A stretch of DNA of 51,943 nt from Halothiobacillaceae bacterium (GTDB lineage Bacteria > Pseudomonadota > Gammaproteobacteria > Halothiobacillales > Halothiobacillaceae): NCBI GenBank assembly GCA_028696185.1, contig JAQVHL010000014.1:1-51943 (forward strand), given 5' to 3'. The notes beneath the pieces are model-generated. The model ran no database searches and was not told the DNA's origin. It worked only from the letters and a program-made list of their open reading frames with translations. Position 1 is the stretch's first letter. Each line of letters opens with the position of its first letter. This document shows, piece by piece, positions 1 to 7,221 of this stretch. The position numbers and the translations under genes were made by a program.

Positions 1-30
1 CAATTGCGATGACTGAAAAGGAGAGTTTGC

Positions 31-291
31 ATGCCCAGTTATGATTACCGCTGCCCCGCCAATGACCGTGTGGTTGAGGTGCGGCACGGCATGAACGACA
101 CGGTGAACACCTGGGGCGAGCTGTGCCAGCTTGCGGGTATCGAGCCGGGCGATACGCCCGCACAGTCGCCGGTGGAGAAGGTTTTTCTCACCGCGGGCGG
201 CATCGTGGGCAGCGCGGCGCTGAAAAACCCCGCTGCGCCGCCGTGCATGAGCGGTGGGGGCTGCGCCGGGGGGATGTGCGGGCTGGGGTGA
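31..291 (+). CDS. Small zinc-ribbon (FmdB-like) protein
   Basis: This 86-residue protein opens with MPSYDYRC, which resembles the start of FmdB-type small zinc-ribbon proteins. It ends in a glycine/cysteine-rich tail (CMSGGGCAGGMCGLG). Five cysteines (one near the N terminus, one mid-protein, three in the tail) could bind a metal, but the canonical CxxC pair of the FmdB ribbon is not obvious, so the zinc assignment is inference. A clear ribosome binding site (AAGGAGAG) sits about 6 bases before the ATG. It is a single short gene in front of the c-di-GMP gene, separated by about 110 bases. Its function is unknown; a regulatory or metal-handling role would fit the family name only loosely. Confidence 0.75.
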   Translation: MPSYDYRCPANDRVVEVRHGMNDTVNTWGELCQLAGIEPGDTPAQSPVEKVFLTAGGIVGSAALKNPAAPPCMSGGGCAGGMCGLG

Positions 292-309
292 ATCCAGCGC
301 CTTGTTTTT
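282..309 (+). terminator. Weak hairpin plus T-run after the first gene
   Basis: A 5-bp stem GCTGG/CCAGC (282-286 with 294-298) overlaps the stop codon and is followed by TTGTTTTT. The geometry fits a weak intrinsic terminator, but the stem is short. Confidence 0.3.
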
Positions 310-403
310 CGTTCGGTTTTTTTGCCAGGGTGCGTCGTTTGTGACTTTGGTGTGTCCGGCGTGGCAGAATGCCGGGCTTGTTCCGTAGTTTCGGTTTTTC
401 GCC

Positions 404-3400
404 ATGCCGGGAGCCGCGTTCACCCTGTCGTCCTGTATGACCGTCGATGTCCGTACGCTCGCGCCCGAGGCGCCGGTGGGGGAGGCGCTGCGGTGCATGG
501 CCGAAGGGCGTTTCAGTTGCATGGTCGCGGTGGAAGGGCGCGTGGCGGTGGGTATTTTCACCGAGCGCGATGCCCTGGACCTGCTCAGCTTGCCGCCGTC
601 CGCACTGAACGAGCCACTGCGTCATTTTATGTCGCGGCATCTGGAGTGTCTGCCCGCCTCCTGCGATGTGCGCGAAGCCTACCAGCACATGAAGGACCGG
701 CGCATCCGTCATCTGGTGGTAAACGATGCGCAGGGCGAGCTGGCCGGGATTGTCAGCGAAACCGATCTTGCGCGCCATCTGGGCGCGGAATTCCTCATTG
801 ACCCCAAACCGGTGTCGTCCATCATGCGCCGCAATGCGGCTTCCCTGCCGCGTCAAAGCAGTGTGGCCGAGGCGCTGCGCGTATTGCGTGCGGGTGGGGA
901 ATCCTGTGTGGTAGTGGTCGAGGGCGTGCGCGCGGTGGGGATTTTGACCGAGCGCGACGTGCTGCGTCTGGTTGGCTGCCGGGAGTCGCTGGAGACGCTT
1001 CCTCTGGACGCGGTGATGAGCGGGGCGCTTTTGACGGTTCGTCCCGACACGCTTTTGCAGGAAGCGGCCTGGATCATGGCGCGTCAGCAGATCCGGCGCC
1101 TGGTGGTGGTGGATGCCGAGGAGCGCTGGGTGGGCGTGCTCGGGCAGCACGAAGTCGTCAGCACGCTGGATGGGCGCTACATTCCCTTTCTGCGCGAGCT
1201 GATCGGTCGCCAGCGTCTGGCCCTCGACGAGGCGCGGGGCCGACTGGCCCAGGCCGAAAGACTGAGCGTGCAGCAGCGTATCCTGCAGCAGATACCCGAT
1301 GCCGTGACGGTGATTGATGCCGACAGCGGGCAGTTCATCGAGGCTAACGATCAGGCCTGCCGGCATTTCGCTCTGGACCGCGAGAGCCTGCTGGGGCGTG
1401 AGGTTTTCGATTTGTGCGATGGGGTGTCGAGCCCGGCGGAGCTGGCCTCACTGCGCCAGCGTCTGCGCGATGTGGAGCGGGTGCGCCTGGAAACCCATCA
1501 TCGGCGCAGCGACGGAACGCGCCTGCCGGTGGAATGCAACCTCAGTCTGGTGATGGGCGAGGGGCGCGAAATGTTCGTTGCCGTTTCGCGCGACATGAGC
1601 GAGCGTCAGGAAATGCTTCAGGCCCTGCGCGCCAGCGAGGCGATGTTCCGCGCCCTGTTCGAGCGTCATGATGCGGTGATGTTATTGATTGAGCCGCAGA
1701 GCGGCGCCATTGTGGATGCCAATTCGGCGGCGGCGCGTTTTTATGGATACGCTCGTGAGCATTTGCGCACCCTGCGCATCGACGAGATGAACGCGCTCAG
1801 CCCGGAGGATGTGCTTGCCGAGCGGTGCAATGCACTTGCCGAGCGGCGTAATCATTTCGTGTTTCCCCACCGTCTGGCCGATGGAAGCTTGCGCACGGTC
1901 GAGGTGCATTCCACGCCGGTTGAGGTGCAGGGGCGCACGCTGCTGTTCTCCATCATTCACGATATCAGCGACCGCCTGCGCGCCGAGCAAGCGCTACGGG
2001 AGCGGGAGCGGGAATGGCAGGCCATTGTCGAAAACCTGCCGAGCATGGTCTTCGTCAAGGACGCGGCCAATCTGCGTTTTTTGAGCGTCAACAGCGCGGG
2101 AGAGCGCGTGCTGGGGCGTTCGCGGCAGGAGCTGATCGGGCGCGACAATCACGAATTGTTCCCGCGGGAGCAGGCGGATTTCTTCGCGTCCAAGGACCGC
2201 GAGGCGCTCTCCAGCGATGCGGTGGTGAGCATCGATGAGGAAACGATACGCACCCCTCATGGCGATCGCATCCTGCGTACCCGCAAGGTGCGTATCCTGG
2301 ACGAGAAGGGCGTGCCGAAGTACCTGCTGGGCATTGCCGAGGACATGACCGAAAGCAAGGCGCAGGAAGAACGCCTGCGTCTGGCGGCAGCCGTGTTCCG
2401 CAGTACGCGCGAAGGGGTGATGGTCACCGATATGCAGCAGCGTATCACCCTCATCAACCAGGCTTTCACCGATCTCACGGGGTATGAGGAAACCGAGGTG
2501 CTCGGATGCACGCCGAACCTCCTCAAATCGGGACGTCACGACGCGCGCTTTTATGCCGAGATGTGGGCCAGCCTGGAGCAGACCGGTCACTGGCAGGGTG
2601 AAATCTGGAACCGGCGTCGCAATGGCGAGGTGTTTCCCGAGTGGATGACCATCAGCGTGGTGCGCGACGAGAGCGGGCGGCCTACGCATTATGTCGGCGT
2701 GTTCTCCGACATCAGCCGGGTCAAGCAATCCGAAGAGCAGATGGAACGCCTGGCGCATTACGATCCGCTGACCGGCCTGCCCAATCGCCTGTTGCTGCAG
2801 TCCCGTCTGGAGCATGCTCTCGAAAAGGCCCGACGGCATCACAGGCGTCTGGCCGTGCTGTTCCTCGATCTGGACCGCTTCAAGAACGTCAACGACAGCC
2901 TGGGGCATCAGGCCGGCGACCAGTTGCTCAAGCTCGTCACCCAGAGACTGGCGCATCGCGTGCGCGGCATGGATACCCTGGGGCGCCTGGGGGGTGACGA
3001 GTTCGTGGCCATCGTGGAGGACATCGGTGAGCCGCGCGATGTTCTGGGGCTGGTGAGCGATCTTCTGGACGAACTGGCGCACCCTTTCCGCCTGATGGGC
3101 GAGATCGAAGTCTACATCGGTGGCAGTATCGGCATCAGTCTGTACCCGGACGATGGCGAGAATGCCCATGTCCTGATCCGCAATGCCGACGCGGCCATGT
3201 ATCAGGCCAAGTCGCGCGGACGGCAGACCTATGCCTTTTACACGGAGTCGCTCACCCGACATGCCGAGGAGCGGCTGCACATCGAATCCGCCTTGCGACG
3301 CGCACTGGAGCGCGACGAACTGGTACTGCATTTTCAGCCCCAGATCGAGCTGTCCAGCGGCGAAATGATCGGTGCCGAGGCTCTGGTGCGCTGGGCGCAC

Positions 3401-4054
3401 CCCGAGCGCGGCTTGCTTGGTCCGGATGTCTTCATCCCGCTCGCGGAAGAAACCGGGCTGATCCTGGCCCTGGGGGACTGGGTGCTGCGTGCCGCCTGCC
3501 AGGCGTGTCGGCACTGGCCGTTGAACCCCCATTCACAACGCCCCTTCGCTGTGGCCATCAATCTTTCCTCCCGCCAGTTCCTGCAACAGGATTTCCCCGG
3601 ACGGATGGCGGCTATCCTGCATGAGTGCGGCATTCCCCCCGAGCAGATTGAGCTTGAACTGACTGAAAGCGCGCTGATGGAGCAGGGCGGTGCGGCCCTG
3701 TCCATGCTGCATGCCCTGAAGTCCCTGGGAGTCTCGCTGGCCCTGGATGATTTCGGCACGGGGTATTCCTCCCTGGCCTATCTCAAGCAGTTGCCCATCG
3801 ATACGCTCAAGATCGACCGCAGCTTTGTGCGCGACATCCCCGGCGATGCCGACGACATGGCGATTGCCGCCACCATCATCGCCATGGCCCGCACCCTGCG
3901 CATGAGCGTCGTGGCCGAGGGGATTGAAACCGAGGAACAGCTGGCCTTTTTGCGCGAGCAGGGCTGTGCCTTCGGGCAGGGGTATCTTTTCAGCGCCGCC
4001 ATGCCCGCAGACGTGTTCCGTCGGCGCCTGCATGCGGTAACGGCCGAGCTCTGA
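404..4054 (+). CDS. CBS-PAS-GGDEF-EAL c-di-GMP signalling protein
   Basis: A 1216-residue, apparently cytoplasmic sensor that could make and/or degrade cyclic di-GMP. By eye it holds two pairs of CBS domains (about residues 8-255), four PAS-like domains (about 280-780; cores such as ANDQACRHF, VDANSAAARFYGY, LINQAFTDLTGYEE), a GGDEF domain with intact GGDEF at 863-867, and an EAL domain with intact EAL at 992-994 and DDFGTGYSSL further on. An RxxD inhibitory site (RGMD) lies five residues before GGDEF. No transmembrane segment is evident. CBS domains usually bind adenine nucleotides and PAS domains bind haem, flavin or small ligands, so the protein may link energy or redox state to c-di-GMP. 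The start at 404 has no clear ribosome binding site; the ATG at 437 would drop 11 residues. Both catalytic motifs look intact, so the net activity cannot be predicted. Confidence 0.93.
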   Translation: MPGAAFTLSSCMTVDVRTLAPEAPVGEALRCMAEGRFSCMVAVEGRVAVGIFTERDALDLLSLPPSALNEPLRHFMSRHLECLPASCDVREAYQHMKDRRIRHLVVNDAQGELAGIVSETDLARHLGAEFLIDPKPVSSIMRRNAASLPRQSSVAEALRVLRAGGESCVVVVEGVRAVGILTERDVLRLVGCRESLETLPLDAVMSGALLTVRPDTLLQEAAWIMARQQIRRLVVVDAEERWVGVLGQHEVVSTLDGRYIPFLRELIGRQRLALDEARGRLAQAERLSVQQRILQQIPDAVTVIDADSGQFIEANDQACRHFALDRESLLGREVFDLCDGVSSPAELASLRQRLRDVERVRLETHHRRSDGTRLPVECNLSLVMGEGREMFVAVSRDMSERQEMLQALRASEAMFRALFERHDAVMLLIEPQSGAIVDANSAAARFYGYAREHLRTLRIDEMNALSPEDVLAERCNALAERRNHFVFPHRLADGSLRTVEVHSTPVEVQGRTLLFSIIHDISDRLRAEQALREREREWQAIVENLPSMVFVKDAANLRFLSVNSAGERVLGRSRQELIGRDNHELFPREQADFFASKDREALSSDAVVSIDEETIRTPHGDRILRTRKVRILDEKGVPKYLLGIAEDMTESKAQEERLRLAAAVFRSTREGVMVTDMQQRITLINQAFTDLTGYEETEVLGCTPNLLKSGRHDARFYAEMWASLEQTGHWQGEIWNRRRNGEVFPEWMTISVVRDESGRPTHYVGVFSDISRVKQSEEQMERLAHYDPLTGLPNRLLLQSRLEHALEKARRHHRRLAVLFLDLDRFKNVNDSLGHQAGDQLLKLVTQRLAHRVRGMDTLGRLGGDEFVAIVEDIGEPRDVLGLVSDLLDELAHPFRLMGEIEVYIGGSIGISLYPDDGENAHVLIRNADAAMYQAKSRGRQTYAFYTESLTRHAEERLHIESALRRALERDELVLHFQPQIELSSGEMIGAEALVRWAHPERGLLGPDVFIPLAEETGLILALGDWVLRAACQACRHWPLNPHSQRPFAVAINLSSRQFLQQDFPGRMAAILHECGIPPEQIELELTESALMEQGGAALSMLHALKSLGVSLALDDFGTGYSSLAYLKQLPIDTLKIDRSFVRDIPGDADDMAIAATIIAMARTLRMSVVAEGIETEEQLAFLREQGCAFGQGYLFSAAMPADVFRRRLHAVTAEL

Positions 4055-4153
4055 AACAGCGCTCCGGACGGGCAACACAGGCATGGCTCTTTCCCGCAAG
4101 CCAAGGCGCAGGTTCCATAAGGCAAACGTCATCGACTCGGGCTACACTTGCCC

Positions 4154-4174
4154 GGGATGGGGTTTTCCCATCCC
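4154..4174 (+). other. Hairpin in the leader of the AhpD-like gene
   Basis: A perfect 8-bp stem, GGGATGGG/CCCATCCC with a GTTTT loop, lies 27 bases before the ATG at 4201. No T-run follows, so it is not a convincing terminator. It could be an mRNA structure or an operator. Confidence 0.4.
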
Positions 4175-4200
4175 ACTTCCACAACTCACGGAGAAATGGC

Positions 4201-4554
4201 ATGAGCAGCGATATGGGTCAGACGATGCACGACTACAAAAGCGGCATGGAAATGATGAGCCGCGAAGCCGGCGACACCATGCAGGCTTTTATGGGCTTCA
4301 TGAATTCCGTACTCTGCGATTGCGTGCTGGATACCAAGACCAAGGAGCTGATTGCTCTGGGCATGGCCATCACCGCACGCTGCACCTACTGCATCGGCAT
4401 TCACGTCAACAAGGCGCTGCATGCCGGTGTGACCCACGCCGAAATCATCGAGGTCTGCAAGGTTGCCATGCTGATGGGCGGCGGCCCGGCCATGACCTAC
4501 ATCGCCGAAGTGCGCAAGGCGCTGGACCTGTTCGAAAAGCAGCAGTCCGCGTAA
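4201..4554 (+). CDS. AhpD-like / carboxymuconolactone decarboxylase family protein
   Basis: This 117-residue all-helical protein carries the family redox signature ARCTYCIGIHVNKAL: a CxxC pair followed by His four residues later, as in AhpD-like alkylhydroperoxidases. Related small proteins act in peroxide reduction or thiol/disulphide exchange, while others decarboxylate lactones; the CxxC favours the redox role. The start is supported by GGAGAAA before the ATG. It stands alone, 146 bases after the c-di-GMP gene and ahead of a hairpin at 4585-4604. The substrate is unknown. Confidence 0.88.
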   Translation: MSSDMGQTMHDYKSGMEMMSREAGDTMQAFMGFMNSVLCDCVLDTKTKELIALGMAITARCTYCIGIHVNKALHAGVTHAEIIEVCKVAMLMGGGPAMTYIAEVRKALDLFEKQQSA

Positions 4555-4584
4555 TTATTGGTTTAATGAGCGCCCTTGTCTTAT

Positions 4585-4604
4585 CGGCCCGCTCAAGCGG
4601 GCCG
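4585..4604 (+). terminator. Hairpin terminator after the AhpD-like gene
   Basis: A perfect 8-bp GC-rich stem, CGGCCCGC/GCGGGCCG, with loop TCAA lies 30 bases after the stop codon. It is followed only by AATTCATT, so termination may be partial. Confidence 0.5.
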
Positions 4605-4626
4605 AATTCATTAGAGCCTGCTGTTC

Positions 4627-5403
4627 ATGAATGTGTCTGTACTGTCATTTACCCTGTTGTTCGCTACACCCGCCCTTGCGGGCGCTCAGGCGCTGGAAAC
4701 GCCCCTGTATGCCCTGCAGACCCCCGGTAGCGAAACACTCGAATTACTGTGGAATGCCGAGGGCCTGGCGCGTCGCGCTACCGCACCGCAGGCGCCGGGG
4801 CCGGTCGAAACCGTACTGCCACTGGATTGCCGCGCCACGCTGGATGCCGACCAGAAATTGGTGCGCTTCACCCCTTACACGGGCGGGCCGCGCTACCGTT
4901 GCGCCGTGGAGTCGCGCATCGTCAATGACGCCCCGCCCATGCGTCTTGAGCGTGAATGCCGCTTGACCGACAACGGCCGGTTTTTCGAGCTGATCTGCGA
5001 AGAGGCTTACGATGGCGGTGCGCACCCGGATAACGGGCGCTTTTACCGCTATGTCACGCACGATGGGCAGGTGCTGGCAGAAGCCGAACAGACACGTCTG
5101 CTGGAGCGCCTGTCCCTGGAGGCGGGGGACAAGAGCCGTCGCCTGGATAAAGCCGTGGACGAATGTGCCCGTGAGCTGAGCATGCCCAAAAACGAAGCGC
5201 GCGAGTTCATCGGCGAGCCAACCCCAACCCGCCTGGGGATCGACGCCGAAGGGCGGGCGCTGGTCGGGCTGGTTCTGTACCTGCCGCGCGTCGCTCGTGG
5301 CGTTTCCTGCGATCAGAAAACCGTCTGGGTGCGTGCCAGTGACCCGCGCGCCCTGGATACCGTGCTGCTGCGCCCTTCCGCCGTGAGACGTCTTGCACCC
5401 TGA
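4627..5403 (+). CDS. Hypothetical protein, probably exported
   Basis: I do not recognise this 258-residue protein. The N terminus (MNVSVLSFTLLFATPALAGA) is hydrophobic and ends in an Ala-x-Ala-like site, which suggests a short signal peptide, although the usual N-terminal Lys/Arg is missing and the true start could lie elsewhere. The mature part is charged, with five cysteines spaced as if for disulphides (DCRATL, YRCAVE, RECRL, LICEEA, DECARE) and a further one near the end (VSCDQK). That is consistent with a periplasmic location. It is followed after 96 bases by the radical SAM methyltransferase gene on the same strand. No function is assigned. Confidence 0.7.
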   Translation: MNVSVLSFTLLFATPALAGAQALETPLYALQTPGSETLELLWNAEGLARRATAPQAPGPVETVLPLDCRATLDADQKLVRFTPYTGGPRYRCAVESRIVNDAPPMRLERECRLTDNGRFFELICEEAYDGGAHPDNGRFYRYVTHDGQVLAEAEQTRLLERLSLEAGDKSRRLDKAVDECARELSMPKNEAREFIGEPTPTRLGIDAEGRALVGLVLYLPRVARGVSCDQKTVWVRASDPRALDTVLLRPSAVRRLAP

Positions 5404-5499
5404 TGCGCCGCCCCGTGAGCGGCAGAACACCGTCGAGGGCTTGAGTCCCCGGCGGGATGCGTTACGCTGGGCGCCCCGTTCCTGCCCGCCACCGAAACC

Positions 5500-6519
5500 A
5501 TGCGTATCGAACATATCCGTCAGCGCCTGCGCGAACATGGCGCGCTGCCCTGCCACGAACAGCGCGTCTTGCAGGCATGGGTGCGGCTGCGCTCGCTGGA
5601 TACCCGTCGCAGCAAGGCCGAGCACTTCTTCCCCAAGGCGGTCCAGGCCGATTTGCCAGGGCTTATGAGCACGCTGGACCGTCTGGCCCGCGTGCGCTCG
5701 CAACACCCGGCCGAGGACGGTGCAGAGCGCCTGCTGGTCGAGCTGCCCGACGGACAGACGGTGGAAAGCGTGCTACTGCCCCGTGAAGGCGTGTGCGTCT
5801 CGACGCAGGTCGGCTGCGCGGTGGGCTGCCGCTTCTGCATGACCGGACGCGAGGGCTTGTTGCGCCAGCTGGGCAGTGCCGAGATCGTCGCTCAGGTCGT
5901 GCTTGCGCGCCAAAGGCGTCCCGTCAAAAAAGTAGTGTTCATGGGCATGGGCGAGCCCGCGCATAACCTCGACAACGTATGCGAGGCCATCGAACTACTG
6001 GGCTGGGAAGGCGCCATCGGCCACAAGAACCTGGTGTTTTCCACGGTGGGCGACCCGCGCGTCTTCGAGCGTCTGCCGCAGGGGACGGTGAAACCCGCGC
6101 TGGCCCTGTCCCTGCATAGCACGCGGGCCGAACTGCGCGCGCAGCTGCTGCCCAGAGCGCCGCGCATGGATCCCGAGGAGCTGGTGGAGCGGGGTGAAAT
6201 CTACGCCCGCACCACCGGCTATCCCATCCAGTACCAGTGGACCTTGCTGGAAGGCATCAACGACAGCGAGGAGGAAATAGAGGGCATCGTCCGTCTGCTA
6301 TCCGGCAAGTACGCGATAATGAACCTGATTCCCTACAACACCGTGGACGCCCTGCCGTACCGTCGTCCCGATCCGGAACGCACGGCCGCAATGGTGCGCA
6401 TCCTGCATCGGCGCGGCATACTCACCAAAATGCGCCACTCCGCCGGGCAGGACATCGACGGCGGTTGCGGGCAGTTGCGGGCGAGGGTGATGCTCCGGCG
6501 GGAGGCGAGCGGCGATTGA
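5500..6519 (+). CDS. RlmN/Cfr family radical SAM RNA methyltransferase
   Basis: A 339-residue enzyme of the family that methylates C2 (RlmN) or C8 (Cfr) of A2503 in 23S rRNA; RlmN also acts on tRNA. The [4Fe-4S] cluster motif CxxxCxxC is at Cys106, Cys110 and Cys113. The two methyl-shuttling cysteines are also present: Cys99 in GVCVS and Cys323 in DIDGGCGQLR. Other family blocks are MGMGEPAHN and the SLHST segment. It is shorter than E. coli RlmN (384 residues), mainly at the N terminus, and is not in the usual rlmN neighbourhood (ndk, ispG, hisS). It may therefore be a paralogue whose target differs. The ATG at 5500 gives the family-like N terminus. Confidence 0.88.
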   Translation: MRIEHIRQRLREHGALPCHEQRVLQAWVRLRSLDTRRSKAEHFFPKAVQADLPGLMSTLDRLARVRSQHPAEDGAERLLVELPDGQTVESVLLPREGVCVSTQVGCAVGCRFCMTGREGLLRQLGSAEIVAQVVLARQRRPVKKVVFMGMGEPAHNLDNVCEAIELLGWEGAIGHKNLVFSTVGDPRVFERLPQGTVKPALALSLHSTRAELRAQLLPRAPRMDPEELVERGEIYARTTGYPIQYQWTLLEGINDSEEEIEGIVRLLSGKYAIMNLIPYNTVDALPYRRPDPERTAAMVRILHRRGILTKMRHSAGQDIDGGCGQLRARVMLRREASGD

Positions 6520-6540
6520 AAACGCTTTGAGAGTGTTTGC

Positions 6541-6751
6541 AAAACGAAGGTTTGTTGGACATTCGTGACCAAGTTGAACGGGGGGCTTCTCCCCCTTGGG
6601 ACCGCCGTGGACTGGCCTGTGGAAGCCGGGTGAAAGGGCCCTCCATGGCCCTTTCACCCGGTCTCCGCAACCCCGTCCATGGCGCCTCCAAGGGGGATCT
6701 GGGAATCCTTAGTTCAGCGTTGTCAAAGGCTGTCCAGAAAACCTTCGTCTG
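6541..6751. repeat. Long imperfect palindrome (fold-back element)
   Basis: Two arms of about 100 bases are inverted around the centre CTCCAT (6641-6646). The inner 15 bp are perfect: 6626-6640 CCGGGTGAAAGGGCC and 6647-6661 its complement. The outer ends match as ACGAAGGTTTGTTGGACA (6544-6561) and the complement of TGTCCAGAAAACCTTCGT (6731-6748). The region between 6520 and 6857 has no supported gene. The form resembles a MITE or other non-autonomous mobile repeat, but no target duplication was identified. Confidence 0.7.
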
Positions 6752-6798
6752 GTAAACCTCTTCTGCGCAGAGGAATACAGGCTTGCGCCGGTATTCTG

Positions 6799-6840
6799 CC
6801 CGGCAGGGGTGGCGCCTTGGAGGGTTCCGCCCCTGCCGGG
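6799..6840 (-). terminator. GC-rich hairpin downstream of the metal-efflux operon
   Basis: A perfect 11-bp stem, CCCGGCAGGGG (6799-6809) with CCCCTGCCGGG (6830-6840), lies just beyond the end of the minus-strand efflux operon. No T-run follows on the minus strand, so it may be a processing or attenuating structure instead. Confidence 0.4.
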
Positions 6841-6857
6841 GTATTCCGGGTGTGTCC

Positions 6858-7211
6858 TTATCCTGGCTCTGCTTCGTCCTCGTCCATGACGGTGATCTGT
6901 TCCGTGAGCTTGATGAGCCGTTCCACCGGCGTGACCCATACCAGGCCGTCGCCGACATTGCCGGTATGCCCCACTTCGACCAGTACCTGCAACATGCCCT
7001 CGACCATGTCGTTGGGGCAGATGATCTCGATGCGCACCTTGGGCGTGTAGTCGGTCAGTTCGTCCTTGATGTTGCGCACCTCGCGTCTGTCGTTGGCCCC
7101 GGCGCCTTCCACCTTGGTCACGGTCATGCCGGGAAAGCCGCGCACATGGCGGAACGCTGCGCGGATCTTTGGCAGGCGGTGCGGCTGGATGATGGCCTTG
7201 ATTTCTTTCAT
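6858..7211 (-). CDS. P-II family regulator linked to metal efflux
   Basis: A 117-residue protein with the P-II fold signature: MKEIKAIIQPHRLPKIRAAF at the start and TPKVRIEIICPND after the T-loop. P-II proteins are trimeric sensors that bind ATP/ADP and 2-oxoglutarate and control partner proteins. The T-loop lacks a tyrosine at the GlnB uridylylation position by eye, and it contains a distinct charged stretch (GANDRREVRN). The gene is the last of the RND efflux operon, 10 bases after the pump gene. A P-II subgroup associated with CusABC/CzcABC-type pumps is known, and this gene fits that group rather than glnB/glnK. A role in sensing metal or nucleotide state for the pump is inference. Confidence 0.88.
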   Translation of the reverse strand: MKEIKAIIQPHRLPKIRAAFRHVRGFPGMTVTKVEGAGANDRREVRNIKDELTDYTPKVRIEIICPNDMVEGMLQVLVEVGHTGNVGDGLVWVTPVERLIKLTEQITVMDEDEAEPG

Positions 7212-7221
7212 GGTTGGCTCC

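Noticed and set aside
188-1366. Minus-strand open frame of 392 residues opposite the c-di-GMP gene
   Set aside because: It is the antisense shadow of a recognisable CBS/PAS gene and resembles no known family.
1994-3532. Minus-strand frame of 512 residues
   Set aside because: It lies opposite the PAS/GGDEF/EAL domains of the c-di-GMP protein and is explained by GC-rich codon bias.
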